Positions 1 to 5,493 of a stretch of DNA of 7,071 nucleotides are shown here, in pieces (positions within the stretch are counted from its first letter, which is position 1; each line of letters begins with the position of its first letter). Origin of the DNA: CAMBDR01 sp046597185 (GTDB taxonomy: Bacteria; Pseudomonadota; Gammaproteobacteria; Burkholderiales; Burkholderiaceae_D); NCBI GenBank assembly GCA_046597185.1, contig JBKJLF010000354.1, forward strand, positions 1 to 7,071. The letters are read 5' to 3'. The notes under the pieces are model-generated. The model was not told the origin of the DNA. It saw only the letters and a program-made list of their open reading frames with translations, and did not search any database. A program made the position numbers and the translations under genes.

Positions 1-53
1 AGGATGGACACTTTGACTAAAATGGTCGGAATTTCTCATTCTTGGATCATACT

Positions 54-1487
54 ATGGGTACGGATAGCAGCAATCTTTATAATTATCGGGTGGTAAGACA
101 GTTTGCCATCATGGCCGTGGTGTGGGGCGTGGTTGGCATGACGGTGGGGGCGTTGATTGCGGCGCAACTGGCCTGGCCCGAGCTTAATTTCAATGTGCCA
201 TGGCTTAGCTATGGCCGTTTGCGACCCTTGCATACCAATGCGGTTATTTTTGCTTTTGGCGGTTGCGCTTTGATGGCCACGTCATTTTTTGTGGTGCAGC
301 GAACTTGCCACACCCGCCTGTTTTCCGATGGTTTGGCCGAATTTGTGTTTTGGGGCTGGCAACTGGTGATTGTGGCTGCCGCCGTTACCCTGCCACTGGG
401 CATTACCCAGGGCAAGGAATACGCCGAACTGGAATGGCCGATTGATATCCTGATCGCCGTGGTCTGGGTGGCGTATGCGGTGGTGTTCTTTGGTACGCTG
501 ATGAAGCGCAAAGTTGAGCATATCTATGTGGCCAACTGGTTTTATGGCGCATTCATACTCACCGTGGCTTTGCTGCACATTGTTAACAGTGCTTCCATGC
601 CGGTTGGCATGTGGAAATCCTATTCGGCCTATGCGGGCGTGCAAGACGCCATGATTCAATGGTGGTACGGCCACAACGCGGTCGGCTTTTTCCTCACCGC
701 CGGGTTTTTGGGCATGATGTATTACTTCATCCCCAAGCAAGTGCAGCGCCCGATTTATTCCTATCGGCTTTCCATTGTTCACTTTTGGGCTTTGATTTTT
801 ACCTATATGTGGGCGGGTCCACATCACCTGCATTACACCGCCTTGCCCGATTGGGCGCAAAGTGTGGGCGCTTTATTTTCGATCATTTTGTTGGCACCGT
901 CCTGGGGCGGCATGATTAACGGGGTGATGACGCTCTCCGGTGCCTGGCATCAATTGCGTACCGACCCGATTTTGCGCTTTTTGATTGTCTCGCTGTCGTT
1001 CTATGGCATGTCTACCTTTGAAGGCCCGATGATGGCGATTAAAACCGTGAATGCGCTCTCGCACTATACCGATTGGACAGTAGGCCATGTGCATTCCGGC
1101 GCGCTGGGTTGGGTGGCGTTTATTTCCTTTGGCAGTTTGTATTATTTGGTGCCACGCTTATTTAATCAAGCCGAAATGCATAGCAAGAAATTGATCGAAA
1201 TCCATTTCTGGGTAGCGACTTTGGGTGTGGTTTTGTATATTGCGTCGATGTGGATTGCTGGCGTCATGCAAGGCTTGATGTGGCGCGCAATCAATAGCGA
1301 CGGCACCCTCACTTATACCTTTGTGGAAGCGGTCAAGTCAACTTACCCCTACTATGTGATTCGTCTGGTGGGCGGCTTGATGTTCCTGTCAGGCATGCTG
1401 TTAATGGCGTATAACGTGGCCCGTACTGCGCTCGCTGGTAGCCCGGCACAAGCCAAAATTAGCCCGCCGGTGGCTGCCCACGCTTAA
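54..1487 (+). CDS. ccoN: cbb3-type cytochrome c oxidase subunit I (CcoN)
   Basis: Catalytic subunit of the cbb3 oxidase. It carries low-spin heme b and the heme b3-CuB centre, reduces O2 to water and pumps protons in the inner membrane. From ATG 54 the protein has 477 residues and about twelve membrane helices. Visible ligands are His60 and His347 (heme b), His345 (heme b3), and His207, His257 and His258 (CuB). The cross-link Tyr251 and Glu323 of the C-family proton path are also present. These numbers match those I recall for P. stutzeri CcoN, which supports ATG 54 over an in-frame TTG at 42. The only Shine-Dalgarno-like signal is a weak GGA at 44-46, 7 nt upstream. An in-frame stop at 18-20 limits any longer start. 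This is the first gene in the window. The 53 nt before it show no convincing promoter. Confidence 0.97.
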   Translation: MGTDSSNLYNYRVVRQFAIMAVVWGVVGMTVGALIAAQLAWPELNFNVPWLSYGRLRPLHTNAVIFAFGGCALMATSFFVVQRTCHTRLFSDGLAEFVFWGWQLVIVAAAVTLPLGITQGKEYAELEWPIDILIAVVWVAYAVVFFGTLMKRKVEHIYVANWFYGAFILTVALLHIVNSASMPVGMWKSYSAYAGVQDAMIQWWYGHNAVGFFLTAGFLGMMYYFIPKQVQRPIYSYRLSIVHFWALIFTYMWAGPHHLHYTALPDWAQSVGALFSIILLAPSWGGMINGVMTLSGAWHQLRTDPILRFLIVSLSFYGMSTFEGPMMAIKTVNALSHYTDWTVGHVHSGALGWVAFISFGSLYYLVPRLFNQAEMHSKKLIEIHFWVATLGVVLYIASMWIAGVMQGLMWRAINSDGTLTYTFVEAVKSTYPYYVIRLVGGLMFLSGMLLMAYNVARTALAGSPAQAKISPPVAAHA

Positions 1488-1523
1488 AAACGGCGCTTAA
1501 ATCACGCTTATCAGGAGAATTGC

Positions 1524-2153
1524 ATGAGTCAATCCGGTTCAAAATTTAGCCATGAACTGATCGAGAAAAACGTCGGTTTGTTATTGGTCTTGGTCTTGTT
1601 GGTGGTCAGTGTGGGTGGTTTGGTTGAAATCGTCCCCTTGTTTTTTCAAAAATCCACCACCCAGCCCGTTACAGGCTTAAAACCCTACACCGCCTTGCAG
1701 TTGGAAGGGCGGGATGTTTATCTGCGAGAAGGTTGCTACGGCTGCCATTCGCAAATGATACGGCCGTTTCGCGCCGAAACCGAGCGTTACGGCCATTACT
1801 CGGTGGCGGGTGAGTCGGTGTATGACCATCCCTTCCAATGGGGCAGCAAACGCACCGGACCAGATCTGGCGCGGGTGGGCGGCAGGTATAGCGATGAGTG
1901 GCATCAAATCCACCTGAATAATCCGCGTGATGTGGTGCCGGAATCGAATATGCCTTCCTATCCGTGGCTGGCCAAAAATGTCATTGATGCCAGCATCACG
2001 CCAACCAAGCTGCGCGCCATGCAGCGTTTGGGCGTGCCCTATAGCGAGGCCGAGATTGCTAAAGCTGCCGAAGAAGTCAAGGATAAAACGGAACAAGATG
2101 CCTTGGTCGCTTACCTGCAGGTGTTGGGCACGGCGATTAAAAACAAATATTAA
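1524..2153 (+). CDS. ccoO: cbb3-type cytochrome c oxidase subunit II, mono-heme (CcoO)
   Basis: Membrane-anchored mono-heme cytochrome c that passes electrons from CcoP toward CcoN. The protein has 209 residues, close to the family norm. A single N-terminal anchor spans about residues 17-41, followed by the periplasmic domain. The heme-c motif CYGCH is at 71-75, with His75 the proximal ligand and Met143 in the SNMPSYPWL segment the likely distal ligand. The conserved stretch around residues 76-86 after the heme site and the TGPDLARVGGRYSD segment at 111-124 are typical of CcoO. A clear AGGAG at 1513-1517 sits 6 nt before the ATG. The gene follows ccoN after 36 nt and precedes ccoQ by 12 nt, which indicates co-transcription. 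Confidence 0.97.
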   Translation: MSQSGSKFSHELIEKNVGLLLVLVLLVVSVGGLVEIVPLFFQKSTTQPVTGLKPYTALQLEGRDVYLREGCYGCHSQMIRPFRAETERYGHYSVAGESVYDHPFQWGSKRTGPDLARVGGRYSDEWHQIHLNNPRDVVPESNMPSYPWLAKNVIDASITPTKLRAMQRLGVPYSEAEIAKAAEEVKDKTEQDALVAYLQVLGTAIKNKY

Positions 2154-2165
2154 GGTGGGGGTCAA

Positions 2166-2348
2166 ATGAATTTCACTTGGTTAAGCAGTGTATTTACCGT
2201 ACTCAGTTTAGTGGTGTTTTTGGGCATTACGTACTGGGCTTTTTGCAGCGCCAATAAAGCCCGATTTGACGCCCTGGGGCGCTTGCCCCTGGAGCCGGAC
2301 GAGGATGCACCGTCCGATCAACCGAACCGAACGCAGACAGGAGCATAA
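2166..2348 (+). CDS. ccoQ: cbb3-type oxidase small subunit CcoQ/FixQ
   Basis: A 60-residue single-helix subunit. In other bacteria CcoQ stabilises the interaction of CcoP with the CcoNO core, and it is not itself catalytic. One membrane helix covers about residues 5-27 and ends in a segment with Tyr23, Trp24 and Phe26. A short charged tail rich in Asp, Glu, Pro and Gln follows. Length, position between ccoO and ccoP, and this layout identify it, as sequence conservation in the family is low. A G-rich AGGTGG at 2153-2158 precedes the ATG by 7 nt. The end of the gene carries the AGGAG (2339-2343) that serves ccoP, so ribosome loading for ccoP overlaps the ccoQ coding sequence. Confidence 0.93.
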   Translation: MNFTWLSSVFTVLSLVVFLGITYWAFCSANKARFDALGRLPLEPDEDAPSDQPNRTQTGA

Positions 2349-2350
2349 GC

Positions 2351-3292
2351 ATGGCCGATTTTTTTAGTCAGGGATGGAGTATTTATATCATTGTCCTGGT
2401 TTTGCTGAGCATTGCCGCCTGCTGGTTGTTGCTGTGGTCGCAAGCGCGCATCAAAGTCAAACTGGGGGCGGACGGCAAACCCTTGCCGGTTGAAACCACA
2501 GGCCATGTATGGGATGAAGATTTGGTTGAAAACAATAACCCTTTGCCCGCCTGGTGGAGTTGGTTGTTTTATGGCTCGCTGGTGTTTAGCCTGGCTTACT
2601 TGGTGTGTTACCCCGGTTTGGGCGCGCTTCAAGGTCAGTTTGGCTGGAGCCAGACGGGGCAATATGAAGCCGAAATGAAGGCGGGGGAACAGCAGTTCGG
2701 GGTTTTGTATAATAAATTTCTGAAAATGGATATCAAACAAGTGGCGCGTGACCCGCAAGCGCGCGCCATGGGCGAGCGGTTGTTTTTGAACTCCTGCGCC
2801 CAGTGCCATGGTTCGGATGCGCAAGGCAGCAAAGGTTTTCCCAATTTAACCGACACCGATTGGCTCTATGGCGGTGAGCCACAAAATATCAAGGACAGTA
2901 TCACCCAGGGTCGCCAGGGGCAAATGCCGTCGATGGCGGCGGCTTTGGGTGGCGATGAAGATGTGCAAAATGTCGCCAATTATGTGCTCAGCTTGTCCGG
3001 TGCGGCGCATGACCCGATTCGGGCCGCGCAAGGCAAGCCCAAGTTTGGTGCCTGTGCCGCTTGCCATACGGCAGCGGGGACGGGGAATCAGGCCCTGGGT
3101 TCACCGAATCTGGCAGATAAGGTGTGGCTGTATGGCGGCGGCGTGCAAAATGTGGTGGAGGCGATTAGCAAGGGCCGTGGCAACCGCATGCCGCCGCACA
3201 AAGATATTTTGTCCGAGGGTAAGATTCATATCCTGACCGCCTATGTTTGGGGTTTGTCCAATACCAGTGCTGTTGCACAAAATAGCCCATGA
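2351..3292 (+). CDS. ccoP: cbb3-type cytochrome c oxidase subunit III, di-heme (CcoP)
   Basis: Di-heme cytochrome c that accepts electrons from soluble or membrane cytochromes and feeds CcoO. It has 313 residues. Two N-terminal hydrophobic segments lie at about 11-29 and 68-90, which is the two-helix form of CcoP. The linker contains a GHVWDEDLVENNNPLP motif (51-66) typical of the FixP N-terminal domain. Two class-I cytochrome c domains follow. The first has CAQCH at 149-153 with Met192 as distal ligand. The second has CAACH at 235-239 with Met280 (RMPPH). The segments DTDWLYGG and DKVWLYGG show the internal duplication. The start ATG is 2 nt after the ccoQ stop, with AGGAG 7 nt upstream. The TGA stop is part of an ATGA overlap with ccoG. 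Confidence 0.97.
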   Translation: MADFFSQGWSIYIIVLVLLSIAACWLLLWSQARIKVKLGADGKPLPVETTGHVWDEDLVENNNPLPAWWSWLFYGSLVFSLAYLVCYPGLGALQGQFGWSQTGQYEAEMKAGEQQFGVLYNKFLKMDIKQVARDPQARAMGERLFLNSCAQCHGSDAQGSKGFPNLTDTDWLYGGEPQNIKDSITQGRQGQMPSMAAALGGDEDVQNVANYVLSLSGAAHDPIRAAQGKPKFGACAACHTAAGTGNQALGSPNLADKVWLYGGGVQNVVEAISKGRGNRMPPHKDILSEGKIHILTAYVWGLSNTSAVAQNSP

Positions 3293-4779
3293 AAGTGATC
3301 CCGATCAGGCCTGTTCCAGCGGCCGCCGGAGTGCCGGCCACCACTGAGGCCAGTACTAACATCGGCGCGGGCAGCGGCGTGCGCAGCGGCGTGCGCAGCG
3401 GCGTGCGCAGCGAGCTGGAACAGTCGCTGTTTGAAGTACGCAAGAAAATCTATCCACGTGCCGTTACGGGTTGGTATGCCAGTTGGCGCTGGATTATGGT
3501 GTGGCTGACCCAAACCCTGTTCTATGGCACCGCGTGGTTGACCTGGAACGGGCGGCAAGCACTGCTGTTTGATTTGGCTTCACGTAAATTCTATATTTTT
3601 GGTTTGGTGTTATGGCCGCAGGATTTTATTTATCTGGCGCTGTTGCTGATCATTTCTGCCTTTTCCCTGTTTTTGGTCACCGCCTTGTTTGGCCGCGTGT
3701 TTTGTGGCTACGCTTGTCCGCAAACGGTGTACACCCATATCTTTTTATGGATAGAGAAATGGGTCGAAGGTGGACGCGGTAGCCGCATCCAACTCGATAA
3801 AGCCCCGGGTTCGCCGCGCAAATGGGTTTTAAAATTGGTCAAACATAGTCTGTGGCTTATTTTTGCACTTTGGACCGGCATCAGCTTCGTGGGTTATTTC
3901 ACCCCGATCCGACAATTATTGCCCGAGTTATTGAACTTCAATCTGGGGCCGTGGGAATTGTTCTGGGTTCTTTTTTATGGTTTCGCGACCTATGGCAACG
4001 CAGGCTGGATGCGTGAGCAAGTATGCAAATACATGTGCCCGTATGCGCGCTTTCAAAGTGCCATGATCGATAAAGACACTTTGATCATTACCTATGACCA
4101 GGCGCGCGGCGAACCACGCGGCAGCCGCAGTAAAAAAGCCGACCCTAAAGCATTGGGTTTGGGGTCTTGCGTCGATTGCGAGATTTGCGTGCAAGTGTGC
4201 CCGACCGGCATCGATATTCGCAATGGCTTGCAGTATGAATGTATTGGCTGCGCCGCCTGCGTGGATGCCTGTAATCAGGTTATGGAAAAAATGGCTTACC
4301 CGCCCGGCTTGATCAGCTATGACAGTGAAAATGATTTACCCAATCACGATGGCCGCTGGCGGCATTTATTGCGCACCCGTACCGTCATTTATAGCGCCAT
4401 TTTGGGCGCGATTATCTTCGCTTCGATTGCCGCACTCAGTTTGCGCCTGCCATTGAAGGTGGATGTGTTGCGAGATCGCGGCTTGCCGCGCGTGACCGAG
4501 AATGGCGCGGTGGATAATGTGTATCGTTTGCAGGTGATGAATACCGAAGAGCGGGGCCATCGTTATGAAGTAGTGGTCAGTGGCATACCGGGTATTTCCC
4601 TGGTTTCGGACAGCGAGTTTGAATTGCCTGCCGCCAGCAGTCGGGCCATACCGGTGCGGGTGCGAGTGCCAATGGATCATGTCATACCTGGCTCAAACCG
4701 AATACAATTCGTGGTGCGTGATCGGGATCATCCTGATCTTGCCGTGAGGGAAAAAGCAGTATTCCTCGCGCCGCGTTGA
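3289..4779 (+). CDS. ccoG: cbb3 oxidase accessory polyferredoxin CcoG/FixG (RdxA-like)
   Basis: Membrane iron-sulfur protein required for cbb3 assembly. The family has been linked to reduction of Cu(II) to Cu(I) for CuB insertion. It has 496 residues. Membrane segments lie at about 66-86, 110-134, 186-206, 222-240 and 367-386. A FCGYACP motif (138-144) and a CKYMCP motif (246-251) are present. Two 4Fe-4S clusters follow: Cys294, 297, 300 and 304-Pro, and Cys318, 321, 324 and 328. The C-terminal ~105 residues form the FixG immunoglobulin-like periplasmic domain. The N-terminal ~45 residues are low complexity and contain an exact three-fold GVRS repeat (30-41). The ATG overlaps the ccoP stop as ATGA, and I see no Shine-Dalgarno before it, so translation is probably coupled to ccoP. 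A later GTG start cannot be excluded. Confidence 0.95.
   Translation: MKVIPIRPVPAAAGVPATTEASTNIGAGSGVRSGVRSGVRSELEQSLFEVRKKIYPRAVTGWYASWRWIMVWLTQTLFYGTAWLTWNGRQALLFDLASRKFYIFGLVLWPQDFIYLALLLIISAFSLFLVTALFGRVFCGYACPQTVYTHIFLWIEKWVEGGRGSRIQLDKAPGSPRKWVLKLVKHSLWLIFALWTGISFVGYFTPIRQLLPELLNFNLGPWELFWVLFYGFATYGNAGWMREQVCKYMCPYARFQSAMIDKDTLIITYDQARGEPRGSRSKKADPKALGLGSCVDCEICVQVCPTGIDIRNGLQYECIGCAACVDACNQVMEKMAYPPGLISYDSENDLPNHDGRWRHLLRTRTVIYSAILGAIIFASIAALSLRLPLKVDVLRDRGLPRVTENGAVDNVYRLQVMNTEERGHRYEVVVSGIPGISLVSDSEFELPAASSRAIPVRVRVPMDHVIPGSNRIQFVVRDRDHPDLAVREKAVFLAPR
3376..3411 (+). repeat. Perfect 3 x 12-bp tandem repeat inside ccoG
   Basis: Three identical copies of GGCGTGCGCAGC lie head to tail in codon register and encode GVRS three times (CcoG residues 30-41). 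A partial copy, GGCAGC, precedes them at 3370-3375. Because the unit is a multiple of three, copy-number change would alter the length of the N-terminal cytoplasmic segment by four residues without breaking the frame. Identity at the wobble positions suggests a recent expansion by slippage. Each unit adds one arginine, which adds positive charge before the first membrane helix. Confidence 0.95.
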
Positions 4780-4800
4780 TTTTCGGGGAAATTTAAAAAA

Positions 4801-4850
4801 ATCGGCAATATCAGGCAAGATCAGGAAAAATCAGTAAATTCAGGAGAAAT
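4801..4850 (+). repeat. Degenerate ~10-bp direct repeats carrying SD-like cores, leader of ccoH
   Basis: The 74-nt gap after ccoG contains imperfect copies of ATCAGGAAAA: ATCGGCAAT (4801-4809), ATCAGGCAAG (4810-4819), ATCAGGAAAA (4820-4829), ATCAGTAAAT (4830-4839) and a last TCAGGAGAAAT (4840-4850). The final copy holds the functional AGGAG (4842-4846), 7 nt before the ATG at 4854. Earlier copies keep AGG at 4813-4815 and 4823-4825, so the Shine-Dalgarno core appears to have been duplicated with its context. Short A-runs recur about every 10 bp, which might also give some DNA curvature. No hairpin followed by a T-run is present, so I do not call a terminator here. Confidence 0.85.
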
Positions 4851-4853
4851 AAA

Positions 4854-5126
4854 ATGGATGGATTATTGCAAGCACCCAAACAGCCCGATCGCTGGTATCG
4901 TGAACCGTGGTTGCTGCTGGTGCTGGGCGGCCCACTGCTGGTGGTGGTGGCATGCGTCATTACTTTTTGGTTGGCTTATCATGGCGCTGATCCGGTGTTG
5001 GACAAGAATTACTATCAAAATGGTTTGCGCATCAATCAGGAATTGGATAAACGGGCCAAACTTGAAGCCATGGAACGGCGCAAGCTGGGCTGTGCTGACT
5101 TACGCAGTGATTGCCAGGAAAAATAA
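4854..5126 (+). CDS. ccoH: Short FixH/CcoH-like membrane protein
   Basis: A 90-residue protein in the position of CcoH/FixH, which takes part in cbb3 assembly. One membrane helix spans about residues 19-42 after a positively charged start (Lys9, Arg13, Arg16), so the C-terminus should face the periplasm. The YREPWLLLVLGGPLLVVV segment (15-32) and the NYYQNGLRIN segment (52-61) resemble the conserved N-terminal part of FixH-type proteins. The longer classical FixH (~150-170 residues) has an additional periplasmic beta domain that is absent here. Short forms do, as I recall, occur in betaproteobacteria. The charged tail carries Cys80 and Cys87 spaced by six residues. AGGAG at 4842-4846 supports the ATG. 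The stop TAA lies in the first unit of a 14-bp repeat. The family assignment is from pattern and position. Confidence 0.8.
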   Translation: MDGLLQAPKQPDRWYREPWLLLVLGGPLLVVVACVITFWLAYHGADPVLDKNYYQNGLRINQELDKRAKLEAMERRKLGCADLRSDCQEK

Positions 5127-5160
5127 GCAGCAAAAAATAAGCAGCAAAAAATAAAGAGAA
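5119..5160 (+). repeat. 14-bp tandem repeat over the ccoH stop codon, TAA in every frame
   Basis: AAAAATAAGCAGCA occurs twice exactly (5119-5132 and 5133-5146). A third diverged copy, AAAAATAAAGAGAA, at 5147-5160 matches 11 of 14 positions. The first copy contains the ccoH stop (5124-5126). Because 14 is not a multiple of three, the TAA triplets at 5124, 5138 and 5152 fall in the three different forward reading frames. The array ends just before the GGAG (5165-5168) that serves the next gene. It has no dyad symmetry and is unlikely to terminate transcription. Confidence 0.93.
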
Positions 5161-5178
5161 AAATGGAGAACAAGCATC

Positions 5179-5466
5179 ATGAATATGAGTGAGACAATAC
5201 GTAACAACGCGCCGGAACTCCAGTTGCCGCCGCGTGCCTTAATGGTGATGGTGGTGCTATGGCCCAGTTTTTTAATGGCTTGCGTCAGTAGCGGCATTGT
5301 GTTTAGCTTGATCGATCCCGAGGAATTGCTGATTCTGGATAAGCATTGGCATCTGAGTAATCTGGGTGTTTACACGATTGGTTTTTTAATGTTTTGGGCG
5401 CTGGGTTGCATTGCCAGTGGTCTGACTGCGGTGTTACTGCTGGAATGGCGCAAGCGGCGCGCGTAG
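5179..5466 (+). CDS. Small two-helix inner-membrane protein of unknown function in the cco operon
   Basis: I do not recognise a named family for this 95-residue protein, though similar two-helix proteins seem to occur beside cco genes in betaproteobacteria (from memory, not searched). Hydrophobic helices lie at about 21-45 and 63-88. The N-terminus has Arg8 and Arg19, and the C-terminus ends RKRRA, so both ends should be cytoplasmic and residues ~46-60 should face the periplasm. That loop contains DPEE (46-49) and HWH (56-58). Cys35 and Cys77 lie in or near the two helices. GGAG at 5165-5168 is 10 nt before the first ATG; a second ATG at 5185 would be 16 nt away, so 5179 is preferred. The gene lies 52 nt after ccoH and 27 nt before hemN. 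A role in oxidase assembly is an inference from position only. Confidence 0.85.
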   Translation: MNMSETIRNNAPELQLPPRALMVMVVLWPSFLMACVSSGIVFSLIDPEELLILDKHWHLSNLGVYTIGFLMFWALGCIASGLTAVLLLEWRKRRA

Positions 5467-5493
5467 TGTATTCAGGCTTTTATTGAGGATTTT

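Noticed and set aside
13..26. FNR-like box TTGAC-N4-ATGGT upstream of ccoN
   Set aside because: Only the left half resembles the TTGAT-N4-ATCAA consensus. The right half matches at two of five bases, and no good -10 element follows at a suitable distance.
4..96. 30-codon ORF with a hydrophobic end overlapping the ccoN start
   Set aside because: It overlaps ccoN out of frame, lies at the window edge and has no visible independent ribosome site. Its hydrophobic residues come from the overlapping AT-rich sequence.
282..860. Long minus-strand ORF opposite ccoN (192 codons), and similar ones opposite ccoO, ccoP and hemN
   Set aside because: They are open only because the sense codons lack the reverse complements of stops in that register. 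Their products are rich in His, Gln, Arg and Pro, with no recognisable domain, and the sense genes are well supported.
3321..3338. GC-rich hairpin near the ccoG start
   Set aside because: The stem is only 5 bp (GCCGG/CCGGC) in a GC-rich low-complexity coding segment, so chance is sufficient.
4780..4853. Terminator between ccoG and ccoH
   Set aside because: Only a weak A/T pairing between the GATTTT and AAAAATC segments exists, with no GC stem and no T-run. The genes appear co-transcribed.
4858..5154. Alternative 98-codon reading frame over ccoH
   Set aside because: It is the +1 frame of ccoH, lacks a coherent membrane helix and uses the same leader. A programmed shift at the A5 run (5119-5123) is possible, but no stimulatory structure is visible.
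4801..5160. CRISPR-like arrays
   Set aside because: The repeats are 10-14 bp, directly adjacent, with no spacers and no cas genes.
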